NCBI GenBank assembly: GCA_002869405.1 | Contig: PKSY01000121.1 | Coordinates: forward strand, 1-41,053 | DNA: 41,053 bases | DNA from: Marinilabiliales bacterium | GTDB lineage: Bacteria > Bacteroidota > Bacteroidia > Bacteroidales > BM520 | Direction of reading: 5' to 3' | Shown here: piece after piece, positions 1-6,353 of the stretch | Layout of the letters: every line of letters begins with the position of its first letter | How positions within the stretch are numbered: the stretch's first letter is position 1 | Made by a program: the position numbers and the translations under genes | The notes under the pieces: generated by a model | The model's input: the letters and a program-made list of their open reading frames with translations, nothing else | What the model was told of the DNA's origin: nothing | Databases searched by the model: none

Positions 1-119
1 TACAAAAATGTTCGGACTACAAAAATGTTCGGGCTACAAAAATGTTCGGACTACAAAAATGTTCGGACTACAAAAATGCTCGGACTACAAAAATTATTGG
101 ACGTTAAAATGCTCGGGGG
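1..119. repeat. 17-bp direct tandem repeat array, left block
   Basis: Seven contiguous 17-bp units are visible. The consensus is tacaaaaatgttcggac. Units 1, 3 and 4 are identical, units 2 and 5 differ by one base, and the last two (86-119) are decayed. No spacers separate the units. The array is cut by the window's left edge and probably continues beyond it. Because 17 is not a multiple of three, any ORF crossing it repeats with a 17-residue period, which explains the ORF-track peptides here. I regard it as non-coding satellite-like DNA of unknown function. Confidence 0.85.
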
Positions 120-303
120 TTATATTGCATCACATCGCCGATTGGATTGAATTACGATTCATCGTGATTTGGGATTATATCATATCATACCGCCCATATC
201 CACAATAAAAAATTACTCTCTGGACTATTCGATTATCCCAGACGCGATAAATCGAGTCTCTCCGGAACATGTCATTTGGCCTGGAGAGCCACGATTCATC
301 GTG
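117..303. other. Non-coding segment interrupting the 17-bp array, with palindromes
   Basis: This stretch of about 190 bases separates the two repeat blocks and is flanked on both sides by gctcgg (111-116 and 304-309). It holds two copies of the 13-mer acgattcatcgtg (154-166 and 291-303), whose ends are self-complementary. I see no convincing ORF, tRNA or promoter. It may be an insertion into an originally continuous array or a diverged part of the same repeat family. The flanking direct repeat is short and could be chance. Confidence 0.4.
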
Positions 304-307
304 GCTC
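286..307. repeat. Perfect inverted repeat (9-bp arms, 4-nt loop)
   Basis: The arms gagccacga and tcgtggctc pair perfectly around the loop ttca. No U-tract follows on either strand, so it is not a canonical terminator. It sits at the right boundary of the segment that splits the tandem array and contains the second copy of the 13-mer acgattcatcgtg. Confidence 0.7.
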
Positions 308-311
308 GGAC

Positions 312-396
312 TACAAAAATGCTCGGACTACAAAAATGTTCGGACTACAAAAATGCTCGGTCTACATAAATTTACGGACAGCAAAATTCCTCAAAC
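312..396. repeat. 17-bp direct tandem repeat array, right block
   Basis: Three good units of the same 17-bp repeat (312-328, 329-345, 346-362) are followed by increasingly decayed units at 363-379 and 380-396. Phase and orientation match the left block. The array peters out about 25 bases before the terminator of the ser operon. Confidence 0.8.
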
Positions 397-421
397 AACA
401 AAATTGAGCAAGATAAAAAAA

Positions 422-444
422 CCCGACCGGAATTTCCGGACGGG
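422..444 (-). terminator. Rho-independent terminator of the ser operon
   Basis: The stem cccg-a-ccgga pairs with tccgg-a-cggg, leaving one A/A mismatch. On the minus strand it is followed by a run of about seven T residues. It lies 25 bases past the stop of the DUF1015 gene and ends the serC-serA-DUF1015 transcription unit. Confidence 0.8.
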
Positions 445-468
445 TTAATATTTTAATAATCGGTATTT

Positions 469-1719
469 TTAATCCAATTCATGGATTACAAGCCCACTGC
501 GGAGTTTAGGCTCGAACCATGTGGTTTTGGGTGGCATGATGTTGCCGGTGTCTGCAATATCAATAAGCTGCTGCATTGAAACAGGGTACAGTGCAAAGGC
601 AGCTGCCATTTCACCGCTGTCAACGCGCTTACTTAACTCCCCAAGACCACGTATGCCTCCAACAAAATCAATGCGCTTGCTGGTGCGAAGGTCTTTAATA
701 TCAAGAAGTTTGTCGAGTACAAGATTTGACAGAATCGTAACATCAAGAACTCCAATGGGATCATTGTCGTCGTAGGTTCCCTCTTTTGCAGTCATCTTAT
801 ACCATTTCCCTTCAAGGTACATGCTGAACTGATGAAGCTCTTCAGGTTTATAAATTTCAGTTCCCATCTCTTCAACAACGAATGACTCGTTAAGCTTCTC
901 CATAAGCTCTGACGGAGTCATTCCGTTCAGATCTTTCACAACACGGTTGTAATCAATAATCTGAAGCTGGTCGTCCGGGAAATGTACGGCAAGAAAATAG
1001 TTGTATTCTTCCTCTCCGGTATGGTTTGGATTATTCTCTTTTTTCTCCAGGCCTACACGTGCAGCAGCTGCGGTACGATGATGACCGTCAGCTACATATG
1101 TTGCAGGAATCTCTTCCTTAAAAATGCGTGTAATCTCTGCAATTGTCGCATCATCTTCAATCACCCAGAAATGGTGACCAAAACCTTCATCCGCAGTAAA
1201 ATCATATACAGGTTCTTCATCACGGATAATATCATTTACTATTGCATCAATCTTATCATTCGCCGGATAAGTAAAGAACACAGGCTCAATGTTAGCATTA
1301 TTGCGACGTACATTAATCATACGGTCTTCTTCCTTTTCAGGGCGTGTTAGCTCATGCTTCTTAATTACTCCGTCGAGATAATCCTGAGTACTTGCGGCAG
1401 CAACCAATCCATACTGAGTACGTCCGTCCATGGTTTGTGCATAGATATAGTATTTTTCCTTCTCATCCTGCACAAGCCAGTTTTTATCTTTAAACATTTT
1501 ATAGTTGTCAACTGACTTCTGATAAACGGGTTCAGTATGCTCATCGATACCCGGCTCCAGGTCGATTTCTGCTTTCGTGATATGAAGGAGGGTATAAGGG
1601 TTGCCTTCTGCTTCAACACGTGCTTCCGCTGAATTTAATACATCATAAGGCCTTGCAGCTACTTTTTCTGCCAGTTCCATTGGAGGCCTCACACCTTTAA
1701 AAGGTTTAATAATTGCCAT
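469..1719 (-). CDS. DUF1015 family protein of the serine operon
   Basis: This 416-residue soluble protein has no signal peptide. The N-terminus (IKPFKGVRPP, then ARPYDVL) and the central ADGHHRTAAA motif near residues 210-220 are hallmarks of the DUF1015 family. It is the last gene of the serC-serA-DUF1015 unit, 90 bases after serA and ahead of a strong terminator. The family has no firmly established function that I can cite. The DGHHR motif resembles the nucleotide-binding signature of the ParB/sulfiredoxin fold, which also includes free-serine kinases (SerK, SbnI). Together with the operon context, this suggests handling of phosphoserine or serine, possibly as a kinase or regulator. That role is inference; the family assignment is secure. 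The start at 1719 opens directly into conserved sequence. Confidence 0.9.
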   Translation of the reverse strand: MAIIKPFKGVRPPMELAEKVAARPYDVLNSAEARVEAEGNPYTLLHITKAEIDLEPGIDEHTEPVYQKSVDNYKMFKDKNWLVQDEKEKYYIYAQTMDGRTQYGLVAAASTQDYLDGVIKKHELTRPEKEEDRMINVRRNNANIEPVFFTYPANDKIDAIVNDIIRDEEPVYDFTADEGFGHHFWVIEDDATIAEITRIFKEEIPATYVADGHHRTAAAARVGLEKKENNPNHTGEEEYNYFLAVHFPDDQLQIIDYNRVVKDLNGMTPSELMEKLNESFVVEEMGTEIYKPEELHQFSMYLEGKWYKMTAKEGTYDDNDPIGVLDVTILSNLVLDKLLDIKDLRTSKRIDFVGGIRGLGELSKRVDSGEMAAAFALYPVSMQQLIDIADTGNIMPPKTTWFEPKLRSGLVIHELD

Positions 1720-1769
1720 AACTATATTCTTATTGTGGGGTTATTTTTATATCCGTATGGGGAAACTCT

Positions 1770-1798
1770 TGTGTTTGCCCTTCATCCGGACAAACACA
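1770..1798 (-). other. Hairpin in the serA-DUF1015 gap
   Basis: The arms tgtgtttg (1770-1777) and caaacaca (1791-1798) form an 8-bp stem in the 90-base gap between serA and the DUF1015 gene. No U-tract follows on the minus strand, so it looks more like an intercistronic mRNA structure than a terminator. Confidence 0.5.
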
Positions 1799-1809
1799 CA
1801 GGTTTATCC

Positions 1810-2736
1810 CTACTTATTTACTTTAAACGTTACATCTCCTTTTTCAAAGAAATTGATAATCTGCTCTGCACCTGCAACTCCGGCATTAATATTTGCTTCT
1901 GCAGTTTGTGCACCCATCTTCTTGGGAGTGAAGAAAAAGCGACCTTCATATTTTTCAGCAAAAACATCTTTGCAATCAGGAGCAATGTCGCTGAGATATT
2001 TGAAATCAGGGCGTTCTTCCATAAGTTCGAGCAGGCTGTCCTCGTTAATTACCTCCTTACGGGCAGTGTTTACCAGCACTGCACCTTCGGGCATTGTTGA
2101 CAGGATAGCTTTACCGATTGATTTTTTGGTTTTATCATTTGCAGGAATATGCAGTGAAATATACTGACATGTCTTATAGAGCTCTTCCGCAGAATTCAGC
2201 GCAATAACACCATCAGCTTCGATAGCTGCTTTTTCTACGAATGGATCAAAAGCATATACTTCCATGCCAAAACCTGTGGCAATTCGTGCCAAATTCTTAC
2301 CAACATTACCATAGGCATGAATACCGACTTTTTTCTCTTTCAACTCTGTTCCTGACTTACCATTGAAACAACCACGGGCCATAAACACCATCATTCCCAG
2401 TGCCAGTTCAGCAACAGCATTGGAATTCTGTCCGGGAGTATTCATTGCCACAACATTATTATCAGTACATGCCTGAAGATCGATATTATCGTAACCGGCA
2501 CCTGCACGAACAATTACCTTCAGGTTTTTTGCTGCTTCAATAACTTCGCGGGTTGCTTTATCCGAACGGATGATCATTGCATCTGCATCAGCAACAGCTT
2601 TAAGTAACTGAGCTTTATCAGTATACTTTTCAAGAAGTGCTAATTCATAACCTGCAGCAGCATCAACGACATTCCTGATGGCATTCACAGCAGCTGGTGC
2701 AAAAGGCTTTTCAGTGGCTACTAATATTTTTTTCAT
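1810..2736 (-). CDS. serA: D-3-phosphoglycerate dehydrogenase, short form
   Basis: It oxidises 3-phosphoglycerate to 3-phosphohydroxypyruvate with NAD, the first step of serine synthesis, in the cytoplasm. The 308-residue chain has the D-2-hydroxyacid dehydrogenase layout: substrate-binding arginine in VRAGAGYDNID, a Rossmann segment near residue 137, and a late active-site loop. It lacks the C-terminal ASB/ACT regulatory domains of long SerA, so serine feedback through ACT is not expected. Two departures are visible. The dinucleotide motif reads AYGNVG, with Ala for the first Gly of GxGxxG. The usual TPH active-site histidine is replaced by lysine in TPKKMGAQT. A Lys-type subgroup of short PGDHs is known (the Entamoeba-like 'IIIK' type), so this is probably active. 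It lies between serC and DUF1015. Confidence 0.93.
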   Translation of the reverse strand: MKKILVATEKPFAPAAVNAIRNVVDAAAGYELALLEKYTDKAQLLKAVADADAMIIRSDKATREVIEAAKNLKVIVRAGAGYDNIDLQACTDNNVVAMNTPGQNSNAVAELALGMMVFMARGCFNGKSGTELKEKKVGIHAYGNVGKNLARIATGFGMEVYAFDPFVEKAAIEADGVIALNSAEELYKTCQYISLHIPANDKTKKSIGKAILSTMPEGAVLVNTARKEVINEDSLLELMEERPDFKYLSDIAPDCKDVFAEKYEGRFFFTPKKMGAQTAEANINAGVAGAEQIINFFEKGDVTFKVNK

Positions 2737-2770
2737 AATTAAGTTTTTTTGTGGGTTTAATAAAAATGAA

Positions 2771-2813
2771 AATGAAGACTCAGGCAGTATTATTCCTACT
2801 GTGAGTCTTCATT
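2771..2813 (-). other. Long hairpin in the serC-serA gap (possible attenuator)
   Basis: The 12-bp arms aatgaagactca (2771-2782) and tgagtcttcatt (2802-2813) pair perfectly, with a further inner stem cagta/tactg. On the minus strand it is followed by a loose T-rich run (ttcatttttatta). It could end part of the transcription after serC or stabilise the mRNA. It occupies nearly half of the 100-base serC-serA gap. Confidence 0.65.
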
Positions 2814-2836
2814 GTATTTTTCATAAGAATTCAATC

Positions 2837-3916
2837 TTATTTATTTTTTGCTTCGAACTCCCTGAGTACTGAAACAAGTGCTTCTACGCTCTCTTTTTCA
2901 AGCGCATTATAGCAGCTTGCGCGGAAACCGCCAACACTTCTGTGACCTTTGATACCTGAAATATTATTTTCTGTAGCGAAAGCCAGAAGATCAGCCTGGA
3001 GATGCTCATATTTTTCTTCCATTACAAAACAGATATTCATTAAAGAACGATCCTCTTTGGCAACTGTACCTTTAAACATCTCGCTGTTGTCAATGTAGTT
3101 GTAAAGGAGGTCTGCTTTTTCAATTGCTCTTCGCTGCATCTCTTTTACACCACCTTGTGATTTGACCCACTTCAGGGTTTCGCCAACAACAAAAATGTTC
3201 ATTGCAGGAGGAGTGTTAAACATTGAACCTTTACTCACGTGAGTGCTGTATTTTAGCATCGTTGGAATAGGACGGTCAACAACTTTATCCAGCATTTCAT
3301 CCTTAATGATTACGAATGTAACACCTGCAGGCCCGAGGTTTTTCTGCGCTCCGCCATAGATCATTGCATACTTACTGACGTCAACCGGACGGCTCATAAT
3401 GTCAGAAGACATGTCTGCAATCAATGGAACAGGTGAATCATAATCTTCATGAATCTCTGTTCCTTTAATAGTGTTGTTGGTTGTGATGTGGAAAAAATCT
3501 GCATCGGCAGGAATCTCATACCCTTTAGGAATGTAAGAGAAATTCTTGTCTTCCGAAGAACCAACCAATGCAACTTTCTCTTTACCGTATAATTCTGCCT
3601 CTTTTATCGCTTTTGTCGACCATGTGCCGGTATTCAGGTAAGCCCCTTTCTTGTTAAGGAAATTTGCAGCAATCATTGCAAACTGTGTACTCGCTCCACC
3701 ACCAAGGAATAGTACAGAATAACCTTCAGGGACACCCAGGAGCTCTTTCATGAGATCTACGGTTTCATCCATAATTGCCTGGAATTCTTTACTCCTGTGA
3801 CTTACTTCCATGATTGACATGCCAATGCCATTAAGGTCAAGTACTGCTTTTGCTGTGTTTTCGCGTGCAGGGTCAGAAAGGATACAAGGACCTGCATTAA
3901 AGATATGCTTTCTCAT
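2837..3916 (-). CDS. serC: Phosphoserine aminotransferase
   Basis: This PLP-dependent class V aminotransferase converts 3-phosphohydroxypyruvate and glutamate to O-phosphoserine and 2-oxoglutarate. The 359-residue length is normal. It begins with the typical [12 protein letters not shown] block, has the GGGAST phosphate/PLP region near residue 72-77, and the Schiff-base lysine at K192 in [11 protein letters not shown]. It is the first gene of the minus-strand ser operon, followed by serA after a hairpin-containing gap. No serB phosphatase gene is in the window. Confidence 0.96.
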   Translation of the reverse strand: MRKHIFNAGPCILSDPARENTAKAVLDLNGIGMSIMEVSHRSKEFQAIMDETVDLMKELLGVPEGYSVLFLGGGASTQFAMIAANFLNKKGAYLNTGTWSTKAIKEAELYGKEKVALVGSSEDKNFSYIPKGYEIPADADFFHITTNNTIKGTEIHEDYDSPVPLIADMSSDIMSRPVDVSKYAMIYGGAQKNLGPAGVTFVIIKDEMLDKVVDRPIPTMLKYSTHVSKGSMFNTPPAMNIFVVGETLKWVKSQGGVKEMQRRAIEKADLLYNYIDNSEMFKGTVAKEDRSLMNICFVMEEKYEHLQADLLAFATENNISGIKGHRSVGGFRASCYNALEKESVEALVSVLREFEAKNK

Positions 3917-3968
3917 AGCGATAAATATTTAGGTTTATACGTTTATTGTTACATATTGATTTGTATTG

Positions 3969-3976
3969 CAAATGTA
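3969..3976 (-). promoter_or_regulatory. Candidate -7 element for the ser operon
   Basis: The minus strand reads TACATTTG, a perfect match to the Bacteroidota -7 consensus TAnnTTTG, about 53 bases upstream of the serC start. I see no clear TTG at the -33 position. Confidence 0.45.
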
Positions 3977-4065
3977 TAATATTTTTTAGATGCGCATGCC
4001 TTTATTTACCTCTTAGATACTAAATAATTCATATGAAAACTTATGGGATGATATGTTATAAGTTT

Positions 4066-4073
4066 TAGCTTTG
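4066..4073 (+). promoter_or_regulatory. Candidate -7 element for the serine hydrolase gene
   Basis: TAGCTTTG matches TAnnTTTG, 55 bases before the ATG at 4129. The TTG start at 4099 in the ORF track would give a leader of only about 20 bases. The -33 TTG is not obvious. Confidence 0.4.
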
Positions 4074-4128
4074 TAACAAACAGGCTATAATTGCGTTTTT
4101 GCTCAGGTATATCATTAAATCATACAAA

Positions 4129-5697
4129 ATGAAAAAACAAATACTATTTACACTGTTTATTGCTATTTTCAGCATCTTATCTGTTGCACAACAGCCAATT
4201 ACACAAAAAGAAGTAAGGAAAGTAGTTGAAGATGCCATGGAGCAGTTTGATGTTCCCGGAATAGCAGTAGCGATTGTTAAAGATGGAGAAATAGTGCTTG
4301 AAGAAGGCTATGGAGTCCGATCTTTAAAAAACAATAAACCCATGAATGAACACACGCTTTTTGGTGTGGCCTCCAACAGCAAGGCATTTACCGGTGCAGC
4401 GCTTGGATTGCTTGTCGAGGAAGGATTGCTGGACTGGGATGATAAAGTTGTGGATTATATTCCCGAATTCAGGCTCTATGACCCATATGTAACCATGGAC
4501 TTTACTATTCGTGACCTTCTGACGCACAGAAGTGGCCTGCCATTGGGTGCCGGTGATCTTATGATTTTTCCCGACGGCCATGATTTTACTACCGAAGATA
4601 TAATTCATAACCTAAGGTATCTTAAACAATCTTCTCCTTTCCGGTCTAAATTTGATTATGATAACCTGTTATACATTGTGGCGGGAGAGGTGCTTCACAG
4701 AATTACCGGACTTACCTGGGCCGAATTTGTGGAGAAAAATATCATGCAGCCGTTGCAAATGGAGAATAGCGCAGGAAACTATTCGCGTCTTAAGGACAGA
4801 TCAAATATTATTGATGCCCATGCCCCCGTCAACGGAGAGGTAGTGCCAATTGAACGTTACAAGAGTAATATTATGGATCCTGCCGGCGGGATTTACAGTT
4901 CGGTGCACGACATGGCTCTATGGTGCAGGATGTGGCTTGATAATGGCATCTATATTATAGATAATGACACGCTTACACTTCTTAAAGAAGAAACAATAAG
5001 AGAGATTACAACTCCCGTGACACCACTGCCGGCAAGCAGTTACGAAGGATTTATAAATAATTTCAGCGGTTATGGACTTGGGTGGTTTCTCAGAGATGTA
5101 AACGGTCATTTTCTTATGACTCATACGGGTGGTTTGAGTGGAATGGTAACTCAGGTAACGATGATTCCTGATCTTGAGCTGGCAATCATCGTGCTTACAA
5201 ACCAGCAGAGTGGACTGGCTTTCTATTCAGTAACCAACACAATCATGGAAGCCTATCTGGGGTTGGAAATCACAGACTGGGTTTCAAACTACAAAAAACG
5301 TGAAACCCGGTATAAAGAATATGTTGATGCAATGGTTGGAAAGATTTGGGATGAAATTAACACACAATTGGAAAATAATGCTTCCGAAGTTGATGTGACT
5401 GCATATACCGGAACTTATCAGGATGACTGGTTTGGCCAGGTAAGTATTGAACAGGAAAATGATAAATTACGGTTCATTGCACAGCGGTCATCAGCGCTAA
5501 AAGGAGATGTCTTTTACTATAAAGCGAATACATTTGTAGTAAAATGGGATGATCGAAGCCTCGATGCTGATGCCTTCATGATTTTTGAACTCGATAAAGA
5601 TGGAAATGCTGTGGGTTTAAAAATGGAAGCTGTCAGCCCCATGACAGATTTTAGCTACGACTTCCATGATCTGGATCTTCGCAGAGCTGATCCTTAA
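4129..5697 (+). CDS. Secreted beta-lactamase-family serine hydrolase (class C / PBP-like)
   Basis: I chose the ATG at 4129 over the track's TTG at 4099 because it opens directly with a signal peptide (MKKQILFTLF, cleavage near SVAQQ), giving 522 residues. The fold is the serine beta-lactamase/DD-peptidase type: SxxK at S82-N-S-K85, YxN at Y177-D-N179, and HTG near residue 330 as the third motif. About 100 residues after the catalytic domain form a beta-rich tail resembling DUF3471, common in this esterase/peptidase branch. The substrate cannot be read from sequence; D-amino peptides, esters or beta-lactams are all possible, and it need not give antibiotic resistance. It is a single-gene unit with a terminator at 5726-5760. 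Confidence 0.9.
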   Translation: MKKQILFTLFIAIFSILSVAQQPITQKEVRKVVEDAMEQFDVPGIAVAIVKDGEIVLEEGYGVRSLKNNKPMNEHTLFGVASNSKAFTGAALGLLVEEGLLDWDDKVVDYIPEFRLYDPYVTMDFTIRDLLTHRSGLPLGAGDLMIFPDGHDFTTEDIIHNLRYLKQSSPFRSKFDYDNLLYIVAGEVLHRITGLTWAEFVEKNIMQPLQMENSAGNYSRLKDRSNIIDAHAPVNGEVVPIERYKSNIMDPAGGIYSSVHDMALWCRMWLDNGIYIIDNDTLTLLKEETIREITTPVTPLPASSYEGFINNFSGYGLGWFLRDVNGHFLMTHTGGLSGMVTQVTMIPDLELAIIVLTNQQSGLAFYSVTNTIMEAYLGLEITDWVSNYKKRETRYKEYVDAMVGKIWDEINTQLENNASEVDVTAYTGTYQDDWFGQVSIEQENDKLRFIAQRSSALKGDVFYYKANTFVVKWDDRSLDADAFMIFELDKDGNAVGLKMEAVSPMTDFSYDFHDLDLRRADP

Positions 5698-5725
5698 GAT
5701 TAAAATACACAAAGCATTAATATAA

Positions 5726-5760
5726 CAAGAGCGCAAGGGGAAAACTCCTTTGCGCTCTTG
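5726..5760 (+). terminator. Hairpin terminator after the serine hydrolase gene
   Basis: The arms caagagcgcaagg and cctttgcgctcttg form a strong stem with one bulged base around a short A-rich loop, 29 bases after the stop codon. The U-tract is weak (tgtacatttt). Confidence 0.65.
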
Positions 5761-5796
5761 TACATTTTCTTTGCGCCTCTGCGCCTTTGCGGTTTA

Positions 5797-6294
5797 TTAG
5801 AATGGCCAGAAACTATTGTCATTCCAGACCTTCTCCTTCAACTCCTGATCAAGTTTAAATAATACCTGATGATGACCTCTTTCCCAATCGGCCAGCCAAT
5901 TGTAGAATTTTTTCTCTTCAGGATCTGTCGCTTCTTTCGAACGCCCGTCATAGAGGGCAATTGCCTTGTTCTCCATTTCGATTGCTGAGGCTATGGCAGC
6001 AGCTTCAAAACTGGCGGCGTTAATCTTATCCGCCATCTTTTCAGAGAGTACCTCATCGGCAATAGTCGAATCAGCAGGAACTTCCATGTCAGCGAACTTT
6101 CCGCCTTCCTCGTAACTCTTATATTGCTTTGCCAAAAACTTCACATGCTCGGTCTCTTCTTCAGCCATTGCTGTAAAAATATGCTTTACGTCCGGATCAT
6201 CGCTTTTTTCAGCTGCAGTAGTGTAAAATGCTTTACCTCTTTTCTCAAGAAGAATCGCCTGCTTAAGAATCTCTAATGTCTTTGTGGTTTCCAT
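5797..6294 (-). CDS. Ferritin-like diiron protein (rubrerythrin family, no rubredoxin domain)
   Basis: This 165-residue helical protein carries a full set of diiron ligands in the rubrerythrin pattern: E17 with Y24 (E-x6-Y), E47-T-E-H50, E108 with Y115 (E-x6-Y), and E138-R-G-H141. It has no CxxC pair, so the rubredoxin electron-transfer domain of classical rubrerythrin is missing. The family acts in the cytoplasm in peroxide reduction or iron handling; which applies here is not visible. The C-terminus ends in an aromatic NSFWPF tail. It lies 59 bases downstream of the GH97 gene on the same strand and could be read through from it or have its own promoter. Confidence 0.88.
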   Translation of the reverse strand: METTKTLEILKQAILLEKRGKAFYTTAAEKSDDPDVKHIFTAMAEEETEHVKFLAKQYKSYEEGGKFADMEVPADSTIADEVLSEKMADKINAASFEAAAIASAIEMENKAIALYDGRSKEATDPEEKKFYNWLADWERGHHQVLFKLDQELKEKVWNDNSFWPF

Positions 6295-6353
6295 AGTTTA
6301 TTTGTTGGGTTATTATGTTTTTCAGTACCCTAACAAAATCAAATTAAATAAGT

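Noticed and set aside
8-369. ORFs 8..208 and 169..369 on the plus strand as genes
   Set aside because: They are translations of the 17-bp repeat (17-residue periodic peptide) and of the palindromic segment, with no domain, promoter or codon pattern of a real gene.
1-396. The repeat array as a CRISPR
   Set aside because: Units are directly contiguous with no spacers and are too short (17 bp); no cas genes are nearby.
4099-4128. Track start at 4099 for the serine hydrolase
   Set aside because: It is a TTG that adds ten residues before a normal signal peptide; the ATG at 4129 fits the promoter and the signal sequence better.
4129-5697. Antibiotic-resistance beta-lactamase
   Set aside because: The fold motifs are present, but the DUF3471-like tail and HTG motif match the general serine hydrolase/esterase branch; no evidence for beta-lactam breakdown.
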